Made by a program: the position numbers and the translations under genes. Source: Liquidambar formosana (taxonomy: Eukaryota > Streptophyta > Magnoliopsida > Saxifragales > Altingiaceae). From it: 64,000 bases of DNA. Position 1 is the stretch's first letter. Each line of letters opens with the position of its first letter. The notes beneath the pieces are model-generated. The model was not told where the DNA came from, ran no database searches, and saw nothing but the letters and a program-made list of their open reading frames with translations. The stretch is taken from assembly GCA_039720395.1 (NCBI GenBank), contig CM077824.1, forward strand, positions 25,063,278-25,127,277. The letters run 5' to 3'. This document shows, in pieces, positions 46,701 to 57,742 of this stretch.

Positions 46701-47121
46701 TTATTCCTTGGTGTATGGGATGGAGGCTGTTTTGCCTATTGAGTTGGAGGTACCGTCATTACGGGTTGCTATGGAGAGTCAGATAGCAGAAGCAGATTGG
46801 GTTAAGAACCGTTATGATGAGCTGGCATTGCTCGATGAAAGGCGATTGAGGGCCTTGTATCATGTGCAGGGATATCAGCGAAGGGTTGCAAGAGCATTCA
46901 ACAAGCATGTCAAAGACCGAGGTTTGAAGATAGGGGATTTGGTGTTGAAAGAAATCAGAGCTCCTATTTTTGATCCACGAGGAAAGTTCAAGCCAAGTTG
47001 GGGTGGTCCGTATGTTATCAAGGAGATATTACCAGCAGGGGCTGTTCGCCTCATGGATTTGGATGGAATTGAGTTCGCTCGCCCTACCAATTTGGATCAA
47101 TTGAAGAAGTACTATGTGTAA
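43761..47121 (+). pseudogene. pol: pol polyprotein, element 2, one frameshift
   Basis: Same domains as element 1: RT with YVDD, gypsy RNase H, second RNase H, integrase. One extra C near 45550 (GGAAGCCTGC against GGAAGCTGC) shifts the frame inside the second RNase H, between its catalytic E and second D; the old frame stops at 45641. The other frame then runs open to the true end at 47121, including the integrase C-terminus that element 1 has lost. Integrase has TNRAVEAANK where element 1 has TNGAVEAANK; Gly is the usual residue. The first methionine used is 43761 (MDIYGMDIDP). Confidence 0.92.
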
Positions 47122-47471
47122 GGCCTGCTAGGTTGAAAACCCATAAGGGCGGCCTAGGCAAAAGTTAAGGCATTTGAACTATGAGGGCCTGATTCCCCAT
47201 TCCTCAAAAAAAAAAAAAAAAAAAAAAAGTGAAAAAAGAGAAAAATGAAGAAAAATGAAAAAAAAAAATGAAAAAAAATTGAAAAAAGGATGGGGATACG
47301 TAGGCAGCCCATAAAGTTACCTTGGGTGCGGTCCAAACAACACCACAACAACAAATCTCAAAATTAAATTATTATTGGCAATTCATTTAGAACTAATTGA
47401 TTGACATAGCAATTTATTGGTGTTAGATAAAGAACTATTGACATGCCATAGATATCCTATTTCTAAAGTCT
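47122..47471. other. Convergent spacer with A-rich tract, element 2
   Basis: As in element 1, but the A run is longer (about 47204-47228 is almost pure A). No gene is seen. Confidence 0.6.
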
Positions 47472-48758
47472 TCAAGTCCTTTTGATTTTCTTCAGAATTT
47501 CTTGGTTTGCTTTTTTCTCTTTTCTTTCAAGTCTTCGCTTCTTTCGCAAGTCATGAGCATGTGCTGCTTCCACTGCTTCCAGAATGTCTTCCCTGCAAAA
47601 TCCAAGTCCTGTGTCCTTGATAAGGTCATAAATCCTTTTCCTGCGAATGGTTTCTCTTTCACCCAAGCTAGTCTTCAACCATGTCTTGTATTCAGGGCTC
47701 ATGACATAAGGCCCATCAGTGTTTTCAACTCGAGTCAGTTTCAGTTGGTCAGTCCATCTAGTCTTGGCCCACTTAACCATTGTGGGGCCCACGGGTTCGA
47801 CAGAATGATCAAATACCACAGAAGTAGGTATGGTTTGCATGGCACCCATCTGACGAAGGATTCTTGAAGTCCAATAGAATGAAGTTGACCTCAACCCTAT
47901 GAGCTTGACCATAGCACACCCAGAAGTTCGAAGAAGAATTTGTTCCTTGCATCCCCATATGAGGACAAACCACTTAATGTTCCGCCATGAGAGAGTTTGG
48001 AAGTAGCCCAACCATTCCCTCAAAGAAAATTGACCAGGGAGTTCAACTCGACGGCAGCAGTAATGTTGAGGTTTGTATGGATTGATGGTGGTAAGAGACA
48101 AGAAGTTAAGCCTTTCAAAAAGCCACATCTGCAGTAGAATGGGGCTCCCTCCTAATGGGGCTTGGGGGTTATCATGAACTTTGTCTAAACTATTGAGGGT
48201 TTCAGCTAGCACCATGGGAATCAGGTTGTTATGTTCAAGAAGAAAAGGGATCAGTTCACAAATTTGAATAGGGACATAGAGAGTCCCCGTGGAGATAAGG
48301 AAGCGACCAATCAAACAGAAAGCAAGAGCATGTTGAGTAGGAAGGTTGAAATTCAAGGTACCTTTGCTGTCATGGGCCGAGAAGGAAGTTGCTATTTCCA
48401 TAAGGTTCACCATGTGATCCTTCACAAATATGGAGGCCTCTTGTTGAGAAATCCCAAGGAAGTTGGAGAAGGAAATCAAGTAACTTGAGCGTGGGGTAGG
48501 GAGGATGAAAGGTCCTACAGGTAAAACTCCATACAAAGCGCAGAATTCCTCCATTGTTGGGCATAGTTCTTCATAGTTGAAGCGGAATACATGAAGTTGG
48601 GGATCCCAAAAATATGTAGCAGCAGTAAGAAGAGTGGTTTCAAGCTTCACATGCATCAAAGAAAACAACGGATCCAAGCAGTAGCGTTTGAACTCCTTCC
48701 TTGCCTCCGCACTCATAACCTTCAGAAAATCACTCAAGAGTTTGTCTAGGGCTTCCAT
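47472..48758 (-). CDS. Antisense gene B: PMD/DUF7745-like protein, intact, element 2
   Basis: An uninterrupted single-exon frame of 428 residues, the intact counterpart of the broken gene in element 1. MEALDKLLSDFLKVM opens it. The aromatic strand plus PTMEEF motif is at about residues 50-72, with further W-rich blocks (SLREWLGYFQTLSW) near the middle. A lysine-rich probable helix ends it (KKRRLERKEKKANQ), perhaps nucleic-acid binding or nuclear targeting. A TATA box is 50 bp upstream and the palindrome upstream of that, so it looks independently transcribed. Function is not known. Its gene partner is A, on the same strand. Confidence 0.75.
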   Translation of the reverse strand: MEALDKLLSDFLKVMSAEARKEFKRYCLDPLFSLMHVKLETTLLTAATYFWDPQLHVFRFNYEELCPTMEEFCALYGVLPVGPFILPTPRSSYLISFSNFLGISQQEASIFVKDHMVNLMEIATSFSAHDSKGTLNFNLPTQHALAFCLIGRFLISTGTLYVPIQICELIPFLLEHNNLIPMVLAETLNSLDKVHDNPQAPLGGSPILLQMWLFERLNFLSLTTINPYKPQHYCCRRVELPGQFSLREWLGYFQTLSWRNIKWFVLIWGCKEQILLRTSGCAMVKLIGLRSTSFYWTSRILRQMGAMQTIPTSVVFDHSVEPVGPTMVKWAKTRWTDQLKLTRVENTDGPYVMSPEYKTWLKTSLGERETIRRKRIYDLIKDTGLGFCREDILEAVEAAHAHDLRKKRRLERKEKKANQEILKKIKRT

Positions 48759-48807
48759 AACTTGCTCTCAATGAATGTTAGTAGGGTTTGAGACCCCTTG
48801 GATGTGC

Positions 48808-48814
48808 TTTTATA
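48808..48814 (-). promoter_or_regulatory. TATA box of antisense gene B, element 2
   Basis: Minus-strand CCTATAAAAGCAC 50 bp before ATG 48758, as in element 1. Confidence 0.65.
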
Positions 48815-48901
48815 GGAAAAAATTCGGAAATCCGTGTTTTGGAAGGTGGAATCCCGTCAAAATAGGAAGTTTCCTAAAATCAGGCGAAACACTGCTTCGG
48901 G

Positions 48902-48981
48902 CTCGGGTGACCACCCAGGCCTGGGCGGCTAGCCGCCTGGGCCTAGGCGGCTAGCCGCCCAGCCCCAGGTGGTCACCCGAG
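48902..48981. promoter_or_regulatory. GC-rich palindrome upstream of gene B, element 2
   Basis: Perfect 14-base outer arms and two inner GGCGGCTAGCCGCC hairpins, with one C to T between them relative to element 1. Confidence 0.8.
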
Positions 48982-49234
48982 ACCGCCGTCTTGTTTCGCC
49001 CATTTTTGCCTTGTTATGCCTTCGTTTGGCCCTTTTGTGATGTTTTGACTTTTTTGTGCTTGATTTAAGCCCATTTTTCACTCAATACAAGATCATATCA
49101 TTGCAATAAAGTTCGAACATAGATTCATCAAGTATCCATAATAAAGGTTCAAGGTTGGGAATTGAAGTTCCTAATTAGTACATGACAAGATAGATAGAAA
49201 GGTTCCAACATTCCTAACAAGAGGTGAGTGAAAC

Positions 49235-51893
49235 TCAATGATTTCCCGTGGGCCTTCTCTTTCGACTCGGCCCAGCTCCATCATGCCCTGAACGAGGCGC
49301 TCTAGAAGGGGGCATATCCTGTGGTGGATTAGACGATGATGCCTGTTGCAAACAAAGATAATGAGTTGGGAGGGTAATGGTGCCAATCCTAGTTGAAAGC
49401 TAATAAGATGATCACTCACTTGGGGATTCAAGCGTGCTTCCAGAACTGAGTTCTCTAAACTCATTCGCACAAGATCCCTCCTCAATCCTTCATTGAGTTC
49501 AATGCATTCCTGGGCATACTCCCGTGGAACCTAGGAAAGTATAAACATGGTTAACAATAATGAAAGAATCCAATTTCAAGAAGATAAGAGTTTAGAACTC
49601 ACATTCTCATAATATGGATCGATCTTGGGATATTCATCGAATGGTGGATGGGTAATGTCAGTCTTCACAAATTTTGTTCCACTGCACAAGTTCACATACC
49701 AATTTAGTTGTGGGAGGGGTGGAGGTTGATTTCCTTCAAGGTCCTCATCCTCGTCGTTGTAAGTCATCCCAGTGGCAGATCCAATTGTGGAGCTGTGTCC
49801 CCTTGCCCGTCGGCCCTGAAATTCAAATGCTTGTCAAATGGAGTCTTTCTTATAATCTTAAAAAGAGTTTAAGAGTGTGGGGAGCTCACCCCTTGAGGTG
49901 GGAGACCAGTGACCCTAGGATTCATCAGATATTGTCGACAGAAGGCAGTGTATTCTATGCGAGGGGAGGTGAATCCCTCAGCATCCCAACCCCTCAGAGC
50001 CTCTTCTAGTTCATCCCCCACTAGGTGGCTAGTGTGCCTCATGTTCTCTGGTGGCATGGAAGGTGTCACAGCTGCATTCATGTTTCCATGGACTTGTCTC
50101 AGGACTCGTTCCCCAAGATACCAGCATCTACCTGTGGGGCCTTCAAGGAGGACCCTTTTGCTTGTCAACTCCAAACAAGAAGAGTACTTCTCGGGAAGCC
50201 TATGCTCCCACAGCCTCCATGGATCCCATTCCACCTGTTGAGTTTGAAATGAGAAATGAAAAGAGAAAGATAAAAAGATAAGGAGAAAAAAAAGATTCTA
50301 CCATATCAACAGTCAAGCTAGCAAGATATGCCCTTGCATGGGCATAATCGTGTCGATTGGAGGCTCTTGTAGCCAAGCAAGATGGAGCATAATTCTGAAG
50401 GATGGGCCATGACATGGCATCACTAGCAAGAGTTGGGCGACACATGTTCAGGTACTCGTAGTACCATATCTGTGGAAAATCAAATCAAAAATATAGAGGA
50501 AATCATGTATGTGTTAAGTTTCGGGAAATAATAGAGAATTGAATGTTCTTTGTTACCTCCCAAACGAAAGGAAGTCCCCCAAAGTTCTTTGCAACTCCTC
50601 GGGACATGTCAGTCATGGAGCGATACATGTTTGCGAAAGCAGCTCCACCCCAATTGTATCTCCCAATTTTGTTCACATCCTCCATGCTAGCTAGCAACTC
50701 TAGTCGAGCCATGTCATTGGTGCCCGCAAAGAAGGTACATGAAATCATGTAGAGCAAGAAAGCTCTCACAATGTATTGGGGATCCGTCCCCTCACTCTCT
50801 TCTTCAGTGGCAAAGGTGTTGTAGAGCCAAGTACGGCGCACACCTTTTGGGCTCAGTTCCGCTTCAACCCCGAGTAGAGCTACTATGTAGTTCTGGTCCA
50901 TGTTGGCTTGTTCGTAGTATTCCAAGCGCTTACCCTTCAAGCTCAACCCAGTTATCATGGTGAAATCCTTAGGAGTCATGGTCATCTCCCCGAAGCTAAA
51001 ATGGAAAGTGTTGGTGGTGTCCCACCATAGCTCTGTCAAGGCAAATAATGCTTGCCTATCCCATTGCTCGTTCCATAGAGCATCTAGGAAGGGCTCACAA
51101 CCCTCCTTCTTTATTATCTTGCGAGCACGTGGTTGGGCATGATTCATATGTCTCCACCAAGAGATGAGCCCCTTTATCCTTGTACGGAGACTTTGGAAGT
51201 CGGGCTATGTCAAAAGATTGTGTATTGAGTTAGCATTGAAAACATAGAGATATTGGGCATGCATTGGTAATTGATTTCAAATGGTTTTCCAAAAGTTTTA
51301 AAATTTGGGTTTTGATTCATGAAATGAATTAGAAATGAATGCCCATGACTTTGTGTATTCAAATTCATTGATTTTGTAAGGATTGAACATGGTTTTGCCT
51401 TTCGGGCATTTTATCGAACACTTGGTGTGTGACTTGTTTTCAAGCATTGAAATGAAAGATTTTTGTGTACCAAATCCTTGCCAAGACCATTTGACTTGGT
51501 TCTACAATGCAAACCAATTGATTTTTCAAGAATTGAACATGTTTTTGTCTCTTTGGCATTTTATCAAACACTTGGTGGGCATCTTTTCTCAAGCATTAGG
51601 AAACAAGCTTTTTGCACATTCAATTCTTGCCAAATCAATGAACTTGGCTTAACAATGATAGAAACAATCAAAAGAAGATCATGGGAATGCATTTTATCCA
51701 ATAGAAATCAAAATTTCATGATAAACATGTTAAGTTGGGAAGAACTAACCTCATGTTGGGAATGGAGGTAGGAGAGATGCTTCTTAGGTTCAAGCAACAC
51801 CTTGCCTTGGGATGCATCATAGATTGGTGCCTTGTATGTATTCTTGATCACATAATATGGATACTTGATGTTGGAATCATTGCTAGAAGCCAT
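49235..51893 (-). CDS. Antisense gene A: seven-exon plant mobile domain protein, intact, element 2
   Basis: Exons on the minus strand: 51893-51750, 51204-50557, 50469-50302, 50234-49890, 49815-49603, 49530-49420 and 49342-49235. All splice sites are GT-AG, all introns phase 0, 578 residues. The exon lengths equal element 1 except exon 2, six bases shorter (two codons). Differences from element 1 are scattered amino-acid changes (for example K/Q, V/A and Y/C) with no stop or frameshift. The PMD core lies in exon 2 and the terminal basic SRKRRP is kept. That seven exons and twelve splice sites are open in both copies makes the gene model strong; expression is not shown. Confidence 0.83.
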
Positions 51894-52190
51894 TGTTGGT
51901 GGTTGAGCTTGTATGTGAGAAAAATGGGTTTGATAAGAAAGATGATGAATTTGATCTTGCAACTTGATGATTGATGCTTGTTTTTGTTGTTGAATGACTT
52001 GTTCTTGATGCTATTTCATGCACACAACTTGAATTGAAAGTGAAACTTTGATTGAGAATGTGTTTGTGAGTGTTTGGAGAAGATGGAATGAGTTTCTAGA
52101 GAGAGAAACTCTCTATTTTCGAATTGGGTGTGTGTGTGCAACAAATGGGGAGTCAAGGGTTTAAAAACCCTCAAACTGGGCAGCACCAGC
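51894..52190 (-). promoter_or_regulatory. Probable promoter and 5' UTR of antisense gene A, element 2
   Basis: Same arrangement as element 1: TATA-like GGGTTTTTAAACCC (about 52157-52170) between the palindrome and a CT-rich leader. The TATA match is weak. Confidence 0.4.
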
Positions 52191-52268
52191 CTCGGGTAAC
52201 CGACCAGCATGGGGCGGCAAGCCGCCTGGGCTTGGGCGGCAAGCCACCAGCAGCCAGGTGGTCAGCCT
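52191..52268. promoter_or_regulatory. Diverged GC-rich palindrome upstream of gene A, element 2
   Basis: Same diverged form as in element 1, with GGCGGCAAGCC inner units and imperfect outer arms. Confidence 0.65.
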
Positions 52269-52569
52269 CCCTTGCTCGCTCCGTTGCGCTCGTTTGGCCT
52301 TTGCTCGCCTATTCGCGCTTTTGAACCCTCTTTGAGATGAAATCTCAAGCATGTTTTGAGTTGAAAAATGAATGAATATCTTGACATTGTTTGACATGAA
52401 ATGATTTGAAAGAGATTGCATTGGTGGCCCTTGTGTAGGCATGGCATGCTAGTAGGGTTGAACAACCCTCTCTATGCATATGATTTTGATTGTTAGGGAT
52501 GAATTCCCTCCTATGTCACTATGATTTGTTGTCATTTGGGATAAAGATACCTTCCCTATTTGCATGTGA

Positions 52570-53600
52570 GTGATTGCTTTCATGAGATAATTGTGTCTCC
52601 TATATGAGTTGGTGTTTGAGTTGAGGCATGAATAGCCTCCATGTGAGATGACTTGGTGAACTTGTTGTGTGTTGGTGAGTAGAAGCTTACCTTTGTCTTG
52701 ATGACTTAGTGAGAGAAAGATGCCATCTTTCTCATGATTACATGCTTACCTTGATGATTTGAAAGATGCAATCTTTCCCCATGACTTGTGTTGACCTTGA
52801 TGGTTTGATTATGAGAAGGACGCGATCTTTCTCATGCTATGTGTTCACCTTGAGAGTTTGATATGAGAAGGATGCAATCTTTCTCACGTCCTATGTTTAC
52901 CTTGATGACTTGAAAGATGCGATCTTTCCCAATGGTATGTGTTTACCCTGATTGAAGGTTGTGACCTTCCTCGTACTATGTGACTACCTTAACAATTGAA
53001 TGATAACCTTGATGGTTTGAATATGAGAAGGATGTATCTTTCTCATGTTTTGAGATAGCCTTGACGGCTTCCTGTGGTATGTGTTTACCTTGATTGACTT
53101 GAGCAAGAGAAGGACGTGATCTTTCTCGTGTTATGTGATTTACCTTGATATTTGAATGATAACCTTGATGGTTTGAATATGAGAAGGATGTATCTTTCTC
53201 ATATTTTGGGATAGCCTTGATGGCATTGTGTTACCTCGTACTATTCGCCAGTTGTCACTGGCATAGTATGGGAAGACCTTTCATTGAACGAAGTTCGATG
53301 TAAGCTATGGATACCTCGTACTATTCGCCAGTTGTCACTGGCAAAGTATGGGAAGACCTTTCATCGAACGAAGTTCGATGTAAGCTATGGATACCTTGTA
53401 CTATTCACCAGTTGTCACTGGTACAGTATGGGAAGACCTTTCATCGAACGAAGTTCGATGTAAGCTATGGATACCTTGTACTATTCACCAGTTGTCACTG
53501 GTATAGTATGGAAAGACCTTTCATCGAACGAAGTTCGATGTAAGCTATGGATACCTCGTATTATTCACCAGTTGTCACTGGTACAGTATGAGAAGAGTTC
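52570..53600 (+). repeat. Hairpin-rich tandem array, element 2
   Basis: Degenerate CTTGATGACTTGAAAGATG-type units are followed by 80-bp units starting at 53233, 53313, 53393, 53473 and 53553, exactly in register. Each holds the stems CCAGT/ACTGG and CATCGAAC/GTTCGATG. There are about 4.5 units in one run here, against three plus one separated unit in element 1. Confidence 0.83.
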
Positions 53601-53776
53601 TGTAGAACTTATGAAGAGTACCTTTGTGCTTGTGTATGATGAATTCGAAGAATTCAATGATATGATCACCCTCTTTTCCCCAGTGGATCTTGATGAAGTC
53701 AATTCCCCGGGCAAAAATGGGTTGTTCTTTTGGTCATTGGCTTGCAAGTGAAACTTGCTCACCAATGAGGGGCTTC

Positions 53777-56700
53777 TGTCACACCCCATTTTTGCCACCT
53801 TAGCTAGGGTTTGTCATTGCATGTGTCTTTTTGTTTCCCTTTTTGAGTCTAGTCTTTTGCATTGAGTTTCTAGGGTCCTAAGGATGGTGTGTATGAATTT
53901 TGGTTCGATTTGGAGTTGATCTTGAGGGTTAATAAGAACTTTTGTGACTTGAGGGGCATAATCGTCTTTTTGATCACAAACTTTCCATTTGACCTTGAAA
54001 TGATCTCCAAGTTGCCAATTGGAGTTCATATGGTTGTATTTGAGGTATTTGTGGGTTCAATTCGATGAATTGAAGGTTCGGGATTAGAATGGCTCAGCAA
54101 GGCTCAAGTTGGCTAAGAGACCTACTTCGGGTTAGTTCGAATTGGTTCATGATTTTCACTCTATGACTACTCATTTGACCTTGATTGGTCTTAATTTCAT
54201 CCCCAAATGTATTTAGGGAGGTTGAATTTCGAATTGGAAAGCATTCGGTGCGACCCTATGTGCATACCTAAGCTAAGCGATGGTGAGGCATAGCGGTTAA
54301 CCACCTTTGTAGGACCCAACCATGCAGCCATGGCTAGGGTTTCTTGCCCTCAAGTGACTCAAATTACATTCCCCTTCGAAACACGGTCGTTTTGGCTTTC
54401 GTTTCGTCAAAATCGGAGTTGATTTGGGCCCTGAAACACATTTGGAAGCTGAAAGGGTCAAAAATGGGCTGAAGCTGACATGGCCTCGGGTGACCACCCA
54501 GGCCTGGGCGGCTAGCCGCCTGGGCCCAGGCTGCTAGCCGCCCAGCCCCAGGTGGTCACCCGAGCCACTTTCCTTTTTTGAGCCTTGACGCGGCTCCCAT
54601 CCTATTTCCTCGGATTTGCTCGCCTTTAGCCGCCATTTAACCCTAATTTCAGCCCTATTTGACCTACTTGAGCCCCAAGGGAACCTCTAAGAGCCCTTGG
54701 ATCAATCCCTAGGGTTTTAATCCCAACCATTGAGGGTTTCCCCTCAATCCCTATAAATACCCCCTTATACTTCAGCAATTGGGGGGGATTTTGGAGGCCA
54801 CTTGGAGGCAATTCCTGAAGTGTGAGGCATGTGTGAGACTTGGAGGCTATGGCAGCCATCCTTAGGGTAGTTTAACCTAAACTTAGAGTGAGAGAGTGTG
54901 AGAGAAAGCTTGAAGGAAGGCTGGAGCATTGCTTGAAGGCTTGAAGGAGGTTGTTTCCAGCAACACACAAGAGGAGGAGGACTCTCTACAGCAGCCACAA
55001 AAGGTATACCCCTCCCCCTTTCTCTCTTTCATTCAAACTAGGGTTTTTTGCATAGCTTTGCATTACTTCATGTTAAAAGCTTATTGTTTTATCATGTGTT
55101 GATGCTTCTAATGCTTAGAATACATGATTAGGATATTGTCTATGGCTGGTTTTGCATGATATAATGTCATTCTATGTGGTTTTATGAGTCTTTGTGTTTT
55201 TAGGGTTTTTTTTAGAGTCTTTTCTAGGGTTTTACATGGAATAGTCATTATTTCATGTTAAAGTTTGTGTTTTTGTTGTGTTTTGCTATTTCTATTAGTT
55301 AGTATGCATGATTAGTATAATATTTGTGGGCTGTTTAGTATGCTAGGATGATGTCCCATGTGATTTACTGCATGTTTGGGATTCTAGGGTTTCCTTAGTG
55401 CTGAAATTGAGTTTATGTTTAGAATAGCTATACTTCATGTGCAAGCTTGTATTTTTCTCATGTGTGGATGCTTCTATTGATTAATATGCATGATTAGCAT
55501 GATGTCTATGATGGGCTTTGCATGATTTAGAGTTATTTTATGTGATTTTGAGCACAATTGTGATTCTAGGGTTTCATTCATCCTTGTATTAGGGAAGTAG
55601 CATATAGCATGATAGCTTAGGGTTTTTTCTTTGTGTTTTCTTCATGGTTGATATATATGTGCTGCATATTTGATAACTATGATATTTTTCTGCGTTCATA
55701 GTAGTGGATTTTAGTGTTTTTTGCATGTCATTGCATTTAGGGTTGAATTAGGGTTTTAGTTAGCTTATGATTCATGTTGTTGCATGACTTGTGGTTGATT
55801 TTAAGCCTTATTTCAATTCTGTCTAGATCTGTTATTTGTCCTTGTTATGATATTTTGAGCATGTGTTAGCCCATGTTTGGGCATGATAATGGCTTGATTT
55901 GGAATCTAGCTTGTTTGGTTGGTATTTTTGGTATGTTTTGCATGGAAATTGCAGGTGCTTTGACAGGTACAACAGGTGCAACTACCCCACCAATGTGGGG
56001 TGGTTATTTTGGCTATTGTGAGATGAAATCTTACAAATAAGGTAATTACCCTATGCAATAGAGTGGTTACTTTGACAGGTTGCTTTCGCTTAAGGTAAGT
56101 AGGGTGTGAGGGTGCCCCAATTCACCCTTCTTTCCTTCCTTTGAAACTTTCCCTTTCTTCCCCCCTAGGGTTGTTTCCTAATAGAGGGGTATGGTAGATT
56201 CTATAGTTTCCTTTCGATAAAAGATACCTTTTAAATCAAAGTTTCCATCTTTATCAAAATTCCATATCTTACTAAAAACCTTTTGAGAATCATTCATTTT
56301 TGGAAGCTTACCATGTTTTACTTGAAAGGAAACTTAGGGTTTACCATAGGCCTTGATTAGGTTATAACCCTATTCCCTTTCGAACTACGTGGACTTTGAT
56401 CCATGTATTTCCATACATGGTACGTAGGCGCTCTTCGTGATGTTCAAGTCCGCCCTAGGATACTAAGTATCCTAGGTTTTCTTCTCCCCCCTCTTTCTTT
56501 TTCTGTTTTTCCTTGATTTACTTGGTTATATGGATGAATGAATGAATGATATGCATGCTGTCTTGTGATGATAATTGTTGATTTGTGTGTGATTAAGACT
56601 TTGATTTAGCCCAATTAGATTAAGAGACCGTTTAGGGCGATATGGGTGCCTATAGGCTTTGCCTAGAACCTTCCCATATCGTAACTTAGCCTCCGAATCC

Positions 56701-56937
56701 CCGAATTCTCTGGTTTCCAAAAGACTTTTTTTGCCTTACCATTTTAAACATGGAGTCAATCTTTTGTTTTCCTAAAACAAAACTGTTTTTTAGGGTTTTC
56801 CTTGTTTCCTTTAAAAAATAAGGTGGCGACTCCTTTTCCTTTTTCAAACCTAAAACCCATTCGTGGGCCCGCTTTCCTTGGGTCCACAGACTGGCGACTT
56901 TTAAACCCTTGTGGGCCTCACTTTTTCAAGGTCCACA
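53777..56937 (+). repeat. 3' LTR of element 2
   Basis: 3161 bp, almost identical to the 5' LTR. It holds the palindrome (54485-54564), the TATA box (54762-54769) and the same extended 3' end with an internal primer-site stub (about 56882-56899). Confidence 0.95.
54485..54564. promoter_or_regulatory. GC-rich palindrome, 3' LTR of element 2
   Basis: Identical to 27605-27684. Confidence 0.8.
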
Positions 56938-56942
56938 CATCC

Positions 56943-57742
56943 TTAAAAACAATTTTTTTTCTCACTATATATATATATATATATATAGATATATATTTTG
57001 GGCTTTTTTAATTTTCTATAACTAGAATAGTACAAAGGAGGCCTCTATTGGTACCTGTACAGGGTAAAATCCATTCCCCGAGACCTGATGTTGATGAAGG
57101 AGCTTATCTTCGCGTTTGGACCTGCACTCACAAGTTTGGAAACAGAGTCAGAGGGTAGGCCAAAGTGGGTTTTGGCCAAGCCCTCTCCAAAGCTTAAGTC
57201 ATAAGCCGTTTATGGAGGAAAAGGCAAGGAAGAAGATGAATTTCAGAGGATTAGGCTACTGTAGCATACCTTATTTGACTATATCGTATTCTTTTTATAC
57301 CCACTTGTACGGACTGACCATGTGAGGTCAGGTAACTGCCTTGGTTAGGTCAGATCTGACCATGGTTAGCCAGTAACTGTCTGATCATGGTTTGTTAATT
57401 GTGGTTAGGCAAGGAACCATGGTTTCCAGTAACCGCTGTGTCAGGAATTACAGCTGCTGCAACAGTTTTGGACTATAGTAAGATTTGGATTGTAGTGTGA
57501 GTCATAGGATAGGTGTCCCGAGCCGAATGTAAGGTCCTGAGCTGGGAGATCATGTGCGCTGTAACGGGCCTGGTTGAATTGCCTTTGCCACATGTTAGTA
57601 TTTCTGGTTTAAGCTCTCTATCCTGAGCTGGATCCTCGGTTCAGAGATATTCCCACACAATTTGCCCCAATTATGACTTTCCCAAGTTGGGACTTGTCAT
57701 AATTTTACACTTGCTAAGTGCTTTACCCTATGCTCCTATGTC
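56943..57742 (-). repeat. Old LTR-like remnant, antisense, interrupted by a solo LTR
   Basis: Starts with AT-rich DNA and an (AT)n run (about 56966-56995). 57010-57742 resembles the LTR at 21590-22300 in the same orientation, sharing minus-strand TATAAAAAG (57299-57291) and the CCCACTTGTACGGACT block. It continues at 60461 after the solo LTR. No gene is seen. Confidence 0.5.

Larger units (their letters stand above)
26896..56937 (+). mobile_element. Tat-lineage Ty3/gypsy retrotransposon, element 2, with nested copia
   Basis: Complete: both LTRs are 3161 bp (26896-30056 and 53777-56937), flanked by perfect CATCC duplications (26891-26895 and 56938-56942). By eye the LTRs differ at about nine positions plus two small indels, so insertion is recent. 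Total 30,042 bp, of which 9751 bp is the copia element and 5 bp its extra duplication. The layout equals element 1. Confidence 0.95.

Noticed and set aside
53233..53600. Regular repeats that might suggest a CRISPR array
   Set aside because: The unit is 80 bp head to tail with no unique spacers, in a plant retrotransposon; it is a minisatellite.
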